Shown here in pieces: positions 26,040 through 33,105 of a stretch of 64,000 bases of DNA. Numbering within the stretch: position 1 is the first letter of the stretch; every line of letters begins with the position of its first letter. The position numbers were made by a program, and so were the translations under genes. Source of the DNA: Bacteroidota bacterium (GTDB lineage: Bacteria > Bacteroidota > Bacteroidia > Chitinophagales > Chitinophagaceae); the NCBI GenBank assembly GCA_947448725.1, contig CANFOM010000004.1, positions 1 to 64,000 of the forward strand. Direction: 5' to 3'. The notes beneath the pieces are model-generated. The model was given only the letters and a program-made list of their open reading frames with translations. It was not told where the DNA came from and ran no database searches.

Positions 26040-26993
26040 ATGACACCTGAGAAATTACAAATGTTTGAAAATCGATTGCTGAAGAATTACAAGCATCGAA
26101 TAAAACAAGCCAAGCGACAAAATATAAGTTGTTGGCGTTTGTATGATCATGATTTGCCCGAATACCCCATCTGCATTGAAATTTACGAGGACTATATTTA
26201 TATTGCCGAATACAACCGACGTCATGCATTAACCGACGAGGAACATGCCATTTGGTTGGCAGATACCAAAACAATCATTACCGCCATTACAGGTATTGCT
26301 ATTGATCATATGCATTTACGTGTGCGCAAAAGGATGGACCATAAGGAAGAGCAATATGAAAAAGACGAAGCCGTTCCCGAATCTAAAATTATTACCGTTC
26401 AAGAAAATGGATTAAAGTTTTTGGTGAATCTCACCGACTATCTAGACAGCGGTTTATTTTTGGACCACCGATTAACGCGTCAAATGGTACAGGCCGAAGC
26501 CAAGGATACCGAATTTTTAAATTTATTTTCTTACACCAGTTCCTTTTCGGTGTATGCTGCTGCTGCGGGTGCTAAAACAGTGACCTCGGTGGATTTATCA
26601 AAAACTTATTTAAGTTGGAGCGAAGAAAATTTTGCGCTCAATCAATTAAAAAATATAGTCGCTTTTCAATTTGTGCACGCCGATGTAAAACAATATTTAA
26701 AAACTTTACCCAGCAACAAATACGATTTAGTGGTAATGGATCCGCCCACTTTTAGCAATAGTAAAAGAATGAAATCTGTTTTAGACATTCAATTAGACCA
26801 TGTCGAACTCATTAATGATGTTCTCCGCGCCATGAAAACTGGAGGCATTTTATATTTTAGCACCAACTTTTCTAAATTTATTTTAGAAACAGATAAAATA
26901 CATTCAACGCAAATCAAGGATATTACCAAAGCCACTACCCCATTTGATTTTGAAGGAAGATTAAAACGTTGGTGTTACAAAATAATTAAGTAA
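26040..26993 (+). CDS. Stand-alone RlmK-like 23S rRNA methyltransferase
   Basis: 317 residues. A class I SAM-dependent methyltransferase whose core reads LNLFSYTSSFSVYAAAAGAK (SAM loop), SVDLSKTYLSWSEEN and VVMDPPTFSNSKRM. The last motif matches the RlmK half of E. coli RlmKL (m7G2069 of 23S rRNA) rather than RlmI. In E. coli RlmK is fused behind RlmL; here it is a separate protein that begins directly with the RlmK pre-domain. The N-terminal about 110 residues (YPICIEIYEDYIYIAEYNR) match the start of that half. The gene lies 17 bp past the preceding terminator, convergent with coaE. Confidence 0.85.
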   Translation: MTPEKLQMFENRLLKNYKHRIKQAKRQNISCWRLYDHDLPEYPICIEIYEDYIYIAEYNRRHALTDEEHAIWLADTKTIITAITGIAIDHMHLRVRKRMDHKEEQYEKDEAVPESKIITVQENGLKFLVNLTDYLDSGLFLDHRLTRQMVQAEAKDTEFLNLFSYTSSFSVYAAAAGAKTVTSVDLSKTYLSWSEENFALNQLKNIVAFQFVHADVKQYLKTLPSNKYDLVVMDPPTFSNSKRMKSVLDIQLDHVELINDVLRAMKTGGILYFSTNFSKFILETDKIHSTQIKDITKATTPFDFEGRLKRWCYKIIK

Positions 26994-27029
26994 TAGGTAA
27001 GTAGGAATTATTAAAAGACCGTTGATTTC

Positions 27030-27635
27030 CTACCCCTTAGAAGTTGCGAGTTTAGCTAAAATAGCTTTCTGAATTTTTAGTACCTGCGGAATGATTAAAT
27101 CTTGATCATTGTTCTCAATCACCCAATCACATAATTTTAATTTAATAGTATCGCTTATCTGATGGCGCATTCTTTGTTCCACTTCTATTTTAGTACAAGC
27201 ATCCCTTTGCATCACTCTTTGAATGCGTAAATTGGCTGGAGCTGAAACGCCAATCACTCCAGTTAAGCCTTCTGCTGCGGCCGATTCAAAAATTAATGCT
27301 GCTTCCTTAATCACATAAGGCGTAGTTTGTTTTGCCGCCCAATCCTTGGCTGCCTGAATAGTTACCGGATGCACTATGGCATTTAACAATTCTAATTGAT
27401 AAGCATCTTTAAAAACAATGCCCGCTAAATAAGTTTTATCTAATTCACCAGTAGCCGTGTAAACTTTCTCTCCAAATGTTGTAAGGAGTTGTTCTTTTAT
27501 TACCGAACTGGTTTGCATTAAATCTTTCGCTACTTCATCGGCATTAAACACAGGGATACCCAATGTTTTAAACACCTGCGCAACGGTTGTTTTTCCCGCC
27601 CCAATACCTCCTGTTAATCCGATAATTGCTGCCAT
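27030..27635 (-). CDS. coaE: Dephospho-CoA kinase
   Basis: 201 residues, usual length. P-loop GGIGAGKTT (9-17), NADEVAKDL (substrate Asp region), HP in NAIVHPV and the lid QRDACTKIEVEQRM. It phosphorylates the 3'-hydroxyl of dephospho-CoA, the last step of CoA synthesis. It lies downstream of yajC on the same strand, but a hairpin with T-run separates them. Confidence 0.96.
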   Translation of the reverse strand: MAAIIGLTGGIGAGKTTVAQVFKTLGIPVFNADEVAKDLMQTSSVIKEQLLTTFGEKVYTATGELDKTYLAGIVFKDAYQLELLNAIVHPVTIQAAKDWAAKQTTPYVIKEAALIFESAAAEGLTGVIGVSAPANLRIQRVMQRDACTKIEVEQRMRHQISDTIKLKLCDWVIENNDQDLIIPQVLKIQKAILAKLATSKG

Positions 27636-27641
27636 AGTGAA

Positions 27642-27678
27642 ATAAAAAATCCGAAATGAGTTACCTCAATTTCGGATT
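27642..27678 (-). terminator. Intrinsic terminator between yajC and coaE
   Basis: AATCCGAAATTGAG and CTCATTTCGGATT (minus strand) pair around GTAA with one bulge, and a T tract follows, pointing leftward away from yajC. Confidence 0.75.
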
Positions 27679-27701
27679 CTAATTTTATTTAAACAAATGT
27701 T

Positions 27702-28007
27702 TTATTTGTTGATAGCCTGAGACCACTCTAAACTAATAGAAGATCTTTCAATTTTCAAGTAGCTTCCTGGGCTTACTTCCAATTGAATGGTATTGTCTTC
27801 GTTTACTTTATTAATCACTCCATGGATACCTGCAATGGTAACCACTTTGTCGCCTTTTTGCATGGTGTCAATGAACTTCTTTTGCTCTTTTGCTTTTTTA
27901 GCTTGTGGACGAATCATGAAAAACCAGAATACCACGATGATACCACCTAACATTACCAATTGGAAAGTACCACCACCTTGAGGAGCTTGTAATAAAATTT
28001 GTGTCAT
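27702..28007 (-). CDS. yajC: Sec translocon accessory protein YajC
   Basis: 101 residues. One membrane helix (about 16-33, FQLVMLGGIIVVFWFFMIRP) is followed by QAKKAKEQKKF and the cytosolic beta domain MQKGDKVVTIAGIHGVI, the family signature. It associates with SecDF-YidC; secDF is in this window at 33106. A TATATTTG -7 element on this strand (28117-28124) about 110 bp upstream may be its promoter. Confidence 0.95.
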   Translation of the reverse strand: MTQILLQAPQGGGTFQLVMLGGIIVVFWFFMIRPQAKKAKEQKKFIDTMQKGDKVVTIAGIHGVINKVNEDNTIQLEVSPGSYLKIERSSISLEWSQAINK

Positions 28008-28116
28008 TTTAAATTTATTTATTTGATTTTTTATTTTAATTTTTTCTTGAATCCTTACTAATAATTTTCGTTAATCATTTTCGGCTTTTATAAATTAGTT
28101 CATTCCAACCGATGAC

Positions 28117-28124
28117 GCAAATAT
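28117..28124 (-). promoter_or_regulatory. Candidate -7 element (TATATTTG) for yajC
   Basis: TATATTTG on the minus strand, in the 167-bp gap between nusB and yajC. No -33 TTG at the expected distance is seen. Confidence 0.3.
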
Positions 28125-28174
28125 AATACTAAACCATTTAACAGTTGCCTCATTTTAAAGGACTACTATTTAAT

Positions 28175-29089
28175 TTATTTTGCCTTGTGACTTATTTTTT
28201 GAATTTTACCCGCGCCTATTAACTCTTTGTGGATATTATCTAAGATTCCATTTACAAAATGCCCGCTTTGTTCGGTACTGTATTCCTTGGCTAAATCAAT
28301 GTATTCGTTAATGGTTACTTTAGTAGGGATGGTATCAAAATACAATAATTCACAAACGCCCAAACGCAATAATATCATATCTATCACGGCAATACGTTCC
28401 ATATCCCAATTGTTCAACTTTGGTTTGATGACCTCTTCGGTATACCCTTTCTTATCAATGGCAGTTTGTAATAAATCGTTGGCAAATTTCATTTTTTCAG
28501 TACCCACTAAATCCATAAAATCAATGGAGCCTGGTTTTTGTAAATAATTCAATATAAAGCCAATCATCATATCCCCCTCATCTTCCCAATTGCTAAAATG
28601 CTCATCAATAAATTCAAGGGTACTTTCTGATTCAATAATGATCGTGCCAAAAATGTATTTGAGTATTTCCTTTTCTTTTGCTTTGTCTCTGCTTTCTTCT
28701 AAAATATAAGTTTTATAAAGGGCCGATTCGGATAGGTTTCTAAAAAGCGTTTTAACCAAATCCCCCTCCAGCCATTGCTGAGGTTTTGCCAATGCTACTG
28801 CCTTTTTAAAGGATTCAGATTCAAGGGTTTGCCAAACAATACTATTGCCGGCTACTTTGATATTCACCGACAAATCGGCTTGATCGGGTAAATTTTTGGA
28901 AGATCTTTGTTGAGATTCTACTTCTGCATACAAGGCTACCTGGTGTAGCAAATGAACCAGGAAAACAAACAAATTACGTGTTTTGTCAAATTCCTTTTGG
29001 AGTAAAGCATTAGGACTGCCTTGATTTTGGGTTTCCACCATGTACAAGACCTGCATTACTTTAATTCTAATATTTCTTCGGTTCATCAT
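28175..29089 (-). CDS. nusB: Transcription antitermination factor NusB (long Bacteroidota form)
   Basis: 304 residues against about 140 in E. coli. The N-terminus NRRNIRIKVMQVLYMVE is the NusB start, and the C-terminal all-helical NusB domain (about 160-295) holds NNWDMERIAVIDMILLRLGV, TKVTINEYIDLAKEYS and FVNGILDNI. The middle about 100 residues are an insertion usual in this phylum. It binds the boxA RNA with S10 during rRNA transcription. Single gene, divergent from groES. Confidence 0.93.
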   Translation of the reverse strand: MMNRRNIRIKVMQVLYMVETQNQGSPNALLQKEFDKTRNLFVFLVHLLHQVALYAEVESQQRSSKNLPDQADLSVNIKVAGNSIVWQTLESESFKKAVALAKPQQWLEGDLVKTLFRNLSESALYKTYILEESRDKAKEKEILKYIFGTIIIESESTLEFIDEHFSNWEDEGDMMIGFILNYLQKPGSIDFMDLVGTEKMKFANDLLQTAIDKKGYTEEVIKPKLNNWDMERIAVIDMILLRLGVCELLYFDTIPTKVTINEYIDLAKEYSTEQSGHFVNGILDNIHKELIGAGKIQKISHKAK

Positions 29090-29160
29090 ATGTATAAGAG
29101 CTAAGCGGCTGCAAATCTATCTAAATAATTGGTAAAAACTGCCATTTTTTACCATAAACC

Positions 29161-29193
29161 TTTGCAAATCATGCAATTTTAGGCATAGATTTG
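29161..29193 (+). promoter_or_regulatory. groES-groEL promoter
   Basis: TTTG (29161-29164), a 21-bp spacer and TAGATTTG (29186-29193) match the Bacteroidota TTTG-N19-21-TAnnTTTG promoter. It lies about 125 bp upstream of groES. No CIRCE inverted repeat is present in the gap. Confidence 0.6.
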
Positions 29194-29319
29194 CTTCCCT
29201 TGCGCTGAAAAAACCAGAAAACTGAAAATTTGACCTATTGAAGGTGTAAAAATTTCAGTGGCACGGTTATCGATGTAATGGAAGTATAATATTTATTAAT
29301 AAACAAAAAACGATAAAGT

Positions 29320-29601
29320 ATGGCTAAGAAATTAAACATTACTCCTCTGCATGACAGAGTAATTGTTAAGCCTGCCGCTGCAGAAGAAAAAACAGCTGGT
29401 GGAATCATCATCCCTGATACCGCTAAAGAAAAACCACAACGTGGCGTAGTAGTAGCAGCTGGAACAGGTAAGAAAGACGAACCTGTAACTGTAAAAGTAG
29501 GTGACACCGTTTTATACGGCAAATACGCTGGAACTGAAATTCAATTAGATGGTCAAGATTTATTGATCATGCGCGAAAGCGATATTTTAGCAATTGTATA
29601 A
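29320..29601 (+). CDS. groES: Co-chaperonin GroES
   Basis: 93 residues. [20 protein letters not shown], the mobile loop [19 protein letters not shown] and [14 protein letters not shown] are diagnostic. It caps the GroEL ring. First gene of the groES-groEL operon; groEL starts 46 bp later. Confidence 0.98.
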   Translation: MAKKLNITPLHDRVIVKPAAAEEKTAGGIIIPDTAKEKPQRGVVVAAGTGKKDEPVTVKVGDTVLYGKYAGTEIQLDGQDLLIMRESDILAIV

Positions 29602-29647
29602 TTGTTAAAATCTGATTTATTAAATAACGAAATAAAAATAAGTTTAT

Positions 29648-31285
29648 ATGTCTAAAATGATTTTTTTCGACTTAGAAGCGAGAAATAAAATGAAAAAAGG
29701 GGTTGACACTTTAGCCAACGCCGTAAAAGTTACTTTAGGACCAAAAGGTCGTAACGTAGTTATTGAAAAGAAATTTGGTTCCCCATCTATTACTAAAGAT
29801 GGTGTTACTGTTGCAAAAGAAATTGACTTAGAAGATCCTATCGAAAACATAGGTGCTCAAATGGTTAAAGAAGTTGCTTCAAAAACTGCCGACTTAGCTG
29901 GTGACGGAACAACCACTGCCACTGTATTAGCACAAGCAATCATTGGTGAAGGTTTAAGAAACGTTACTGCAGGTGCTAATCCAATGGACTTGAAACGCGG
30001 TATTGACAAAGCAGTAGAGAAAGTAGTAGCTAGTTTAAAAGCACAATCTCAAGCGGTTGGCAACGACACTAAAAAGATTGAGCAAGTAGCTTCTATTTCT
30101 GCGAACAATGACAATGAAATTGGAAAGTTAATTGCACTAGCCATGAGTAAAGTGGGTAAAGAAGGTGTGATTACTGTTGAAGAAGCAAAAGGTACTGATA
30201 CTACAGTAGATGTAGTAGAAGGGATGCAATTTGATCGTGGATATACTTCTCCTTATTTCGTTACCAATAGCGAAAAGATGGAAGCAGAAATGCAAAATCC
30301 TTATATCTTAATTTATGACAAGAAAATTTCAGCAATGAAAGACATCTTACATATTTTAGAGAAAGTAGCTCAAACAAGTCGTCCATTAGTTATCATCGCT
30401 GAAGATTTAGAAGGTGAAGCAATGGCCACTTTGGTTGTAAATAAATTACGTGGCACTATTAAAGTTGCTGCTGTAAAAGCACCAGGTTTTGGTGATCGCA
30501 GAAAAGAAATGTTGAATGACATTGCTATATTAACTGCAGGAACTGTAATCAGCGAAGAGCAAGGATTTAAATTAGAGAATGCCGACTTATCTTATTTAGG
30601 TCAAGCAAGCTCTATTACTATTGACAAAGACAATACCGTTATTGTTGGTGGTAAAGGTAAAAAAGCAGATATTACTGCGCGTGTAAATCAAATTAAAGCG
30701 CAAATTGAAAATACTACTTCCGATTACGATCGTGAAAAATTACAAGAGCGTTTAGCTAAATTAAGTGGTGGGGTTGCTGTATTGTATGTAGGTGCAACTA
30801 CCGAAACTGAAATGAAAGAAAAGAAGGATCGTGTTGACGATGCTTTACACGCAACTCGTGCTGCAGTAGAAGAAGGAATCGTACCAGGTGGTGGGGTTGC
30901 TTACATTCGCGCAGTAGCAAGTTTAGAAAAATTAAAAGGTGCTAACGAAGATGAAAATACAGGTATTCAAATCGTACGTCGTGCGATTGAAGAACCGCTT
31001 CGTCAAATTGTTAAGAATAGCGGAATCGAAGGTTCGATTGTTGTACAAAGAATCAAAGAAGGAAAAGACGACTTTGGTTTTAATGCAAGAACAGAAGTTT
31101 TCGAGAACTTATTCAAAGCGGGTGTTATCGATCCTACTAAAGTAACAAGAGTTGCTTTAGAGAACGCTGCCTCTATTGCCTCTATGTTGTTAACAACAGA
31201 GTGTGTGATTGCCGACAGACCTGCTCCTGCAGCTGCTCCACAAGGTGGTGGACATGCTCCTGATATGGGTGGTATGGGTTACTAA
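29648..31285 (+). CDS. groEL: Chaperonin GroEL
   Basis: 545 residues. Standard features include [23 protein letters not shown]-binding [13 protein letters not shown], the apical domain and the GGM-type tail (PDMGGMGY). Co-transcribed with groES. A bidirectional terminator follows. Confidence 0.99.
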   Translation: MSKMIFFDLEARNKMKKGVDTLANAVKVTLGPKGRNVVIEKKFGSPSITKDGVTVAKEIDLEDPIENIGAQMVKEVASKTADLAGDGTTTATVLAQAIIGEGLRNVTAGANPMDLKRGIDKAVEKVVASLKAQSQAVGNDTKKIEQVASISANNDNEIGKLIALAMSKVGKEGVITVEEAKGTDTTVDVVEGMQFDRGYTSPYFVTNSEKMEAEMQNPYILIYDKKISAMKDILHILEKVAQTSRPLVIIAEDLEGEAMATLVVNKLRGTIKVAAVKAPGFGDRRKEMLNDIAILTAGTVISEEQGFKLENADLSYLGQASSITIDKDNTVIVGGKGKKADITARVNQIKAQIENTTSDYDREKLQERLAKLSGGVAVLYVGATTETEMKEKKDRVDDALHATRAAVEEGIVPGGGVAYIRAVASLEKLKGANEDENTGIQIVRRAIEEPLRQIVKNSGIEGSIVVQRIKEGKDDFGFNARTEVFENLFKAGVIDPTKVTRVALENAASIASMLLTTECVIADRPAPAAAPQGGGHAPDMGGMGY

Positions 31286-31316
31286 TATTGACCGCGATTG
31301 TATCGCATCAAAAAAT

Positions 31317-31354
31317 AAAAAAAACCTCCTAGAAAATTCTGGGAGGTTTTTTTA
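31317..31354 (+). terminator. Intrinsic terminator after groEL
   Basis: AAAACCTCCTAGAA-AA-TTCTGGGAGGTTTT, a 14-bp stem with one T-G pair, flanked by A and T runs so that it can serve both convergent genes. Confidence 0.88.
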
Positions 31355-31381
31355 TGCAATGTACTTGCCTACCCTATTTAT

Positions 31382-32101
31382 TTATACGGCTGCTTTTGAT
31401 GCGTTAGCAAAATACAATTGAAATCCTTTCACTAATAATAATTGTGCAATGCCATAAGTTAGCATTGTTACCAATCCAATATGTTGAAGATGTGGCCCTG
31501 TTTTTTCCCAACTAAATTTATTAAAAGCTAATACGGTATCTGAAGTAATAAAAAACAACATGCCTGGTGTCCAAAATAAATTAGCAATTATTTTACTGCT
31601 TGGTTTATTAGAAACATGAATGGCCATTAAAGCCGCTGTACTAATTAAAGCCATGTACACCAATACAGGATAAATTAATACCCCCATGGCTACGCGCAAT
31701 TGAAAATAAATAAACACGCAAAAACAAACTAAAATAAATTTTGACACATATAGTTTGATGGATCTTGGTTGTAAAGGGCCATAAATTTTACTAAAAAAAA
31801 TAATATTAAAAATATGGGTGGTCATAAAAGCCACCATACCTGGAATAAAATAATTATCGGCCAATAAAAATACATCCCCTGCTACAGAACCTACTAATCC
31901 AACCAATACCAACCATTTACCTTTAGGGGTATGTTCATTGGTAGCTTGCATGGCTAAAAACAAAATTAAAATAGGTAACAACAATACTTTAGTAACTATT
32001 TGCACCATTTTATATGGCTCTCCAAGTACTTGTGCATATAAATGAACCGACAGCACTAAAATATAAATGGTGATACCCCATTTTTGAATTAAGGTTTTCA
32101 T
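31382..32101 (-). CDS. Lysoplasmalogenase (YhhN family) membrane protein
   Basis: 239 residues with about 8 membrane segments. The family pattern is recognisable: VTKVLLLPILILFLAMQ, VGSVAGDVFLLAD, FIPGMVAFMTTHIFNIIFF and WTPGMLFFITSDTVLAFNKF. Characterised members hydrolyse the vinyl-ether bond of lysoplasmalogens. Whether this organism makes plasmalogens is not shown here. Single gene, convergent with groEL. Confidence 0.85.
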   Translation of the reverse strand: MKTLIQKWGITIYILVLSVHLYAQVLGEPYKMVQIVTKVLLLPILILFLAMQATNEHTPKGKWLVLVGLVGSVAGDVFLLADNYFIPGMVAFMTTHIFNIIFFSKIYGPLQPRSIKLYVSKFILVCFCVFIYFQLRVAMGVLIYPVLVYMALISTAALMAIHVSNKPSSKIIANLFWTPGMLFFITSDTVLAFNKFSWEKTGPHLQHIGLVTMLTYGIAQLLLVKGFQLYFANASKAAV

Positions 32102-32181
32102 AAGCTTTGAATGATTAGTTTTAAATTAATGGATTCTAAATTAAAAGTAAGCATTGAATGCCTAAATTAGCTTGCAATGCA

Positions 32182-32189
32182 TAAATTTG
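32182..32189 (+). promoter_or_regulatory. Candidate -7 element (TAAATTTG) four bases before a start codon
   Basis: TAAATTTG ends 4 bp before ATG 32194. A GCATTG (32151-32156) / CAATGC (32175-32180) inverted repeat lies just upstream. If used, the transcript would be leaderless or nearly so. Confidence 0.4.
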
Positions 32190-32193
32190 TAAA

Positions 32194-32505
32194 ATGATAG
32201 CTGCTGAAGAAGAGAAATTTTACCAGCAATGGGCCAAAGACAGATTAGTTCCCCATTATAAACGAAAACCTTTTTTAAAGGGGTTAAGTATTAGTTTACT
32301 GTTTGGAATGCTCATTCTGGTCATTTCCGAACTGGGCTGGTATGAAAGAGCCAATATGATTGCCAATATGAGTGGCAATGGAATATGGATGGTAATTGCC
32401 CTTGTCATCATCTCCCTTGGTTTTGCCTGGATCTATCAACAATTTACCTTTGAAATGAATGAACAAAGGTTCAATGAAATCAAACACTTAAAAAACAAAA
32501 AATGA
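32194..32505 (+). CDS. Small two-helix membrane protein of unknown function
   Basis: 103 residues that I do not recognise. A basic, charged N-terminus (about 1-28) leads into two hydrophobic helices (about 29-46, GLSISLLFGMLILVISEL; and about 62-81, IWMVIALVIISLGFAWIY), then a charged tail rich in Asn, Glu and Lys. Both termini are probably cytosolic. Its stop overlaps the start of the FKBP lipoprotein gene by 4 bp (ATGA), suggesting co-translation. Confidence 0.7.
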   Translation: MIAAEEEKFYQQWAKDRLVPHYKRKPFLKGLSISLLFGMLILVISELGWYERANMIANMSGNGIWMVIALVIISLGFAWIYQQFTFEMNEQRFNEIKHLKNKK

Positions 32506-33026
32506 CCCATTTTACCTCAAAAATCACTAAAAAAGCCTCTTTTTTGGCAATAATTGCCCTTATTTGCACCTTTTTTGCCATTTTTTCAATTAGCGCTTGT
32601 AACATGAAGGGTTCGGATAGTTACTCTTTAACTTGTACTACAAAGGCAAACTTCACTAAAGATGTCAATGCAGCACAAAGAACGGCAATGATTGCTTTTT
32701 GTACTGCAAATAGTATCAATTATACAGTAGATTCTAGCGGTGTATTGTATCAAATTATTACTCCAGGGGCAAGTACTAAAGTGAATCTATGTGAAACATT
32801 ATCAATTACTTATACAGGTAAATTGCTAAATGGCACTCAATTTGATGCAGGAACCATTGCCTATGATTTAAGTAGCTTAATAGTAGGATGGCAAATTGTT
32901 GTTCCTTATATTGGTAAAGGAGGGCATATTAAAATTCTAATCCCCTCTTCCTTAGGTTATGGATCGGTAGCACAAACTAAAATTCCAGCCAATTCTCCGC
33001 TATATTTTGATATCATTTTGAACTAG
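32502..33026 (+). CDS. FKBP-type peptidyl-prolyl isomerase lipoprotein
   Basis: 174 residues. A long basic and hydrophobic signal ends in lipobox ISAC (about Cys33). The C-terminal FKBP domain (about 95-174) has LSITYTGKLLNGTQFDAG, the VGWQIVVPYIGKGGHIKILI active-site strand and SSLGYGS...IPANSPLYFDI. It should catalyse prolyl isomerisation in the periplasm or outer membrane. It is translated after the small membrane protein through a 4-bp overlap. Confidence 0.88.
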   Translation: MTHFTSKITKKASFLAIIALICTFFAIFSISACNMKGSDSYSLTCTTKANFTKDVNAAQRTAMIAFCTANSINYTVDSSGVLYQIITPGASTKVNLCETLSITYTGKLLNGTQFDAGTIAYDLSSLIVGWQIVVPYIGKGGHIKILIPSSLGYGSVAQTKIPANSPLYFDIILN

Positions 33027-33068
33027 GAAAATAATGGCTTTTTAGCCTTAATTTTGGCCTCTTTCCAT

Positions 33069-33076
33069 TATATTTG
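33069..33076 (+). promoter_or_regulatory. Candidate -7 element (TATATTTG) for secDF
   Basis: TATATTTG lies 29 bp upstream of the secDF start and fits TAnnTTTG. A short GGCT-TTTT-AGCC hairpin at 33035-33046, just after the FKBP stop, may weakly terminate upstream transcription. Confidence 0.4.
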
Positions 33077-33105
33077 CCGACTAAAAATCAGTTAACCAAA
33101 CTATT

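Noticed and set aside
29090-29319. CIRCE element upstream of groES
   Set aside because: No TTAGCACTC/GAGTGCTAA repeat is present; only a weak imperfect CTGAAAATTT/AAATTTCAG repeat is seen.
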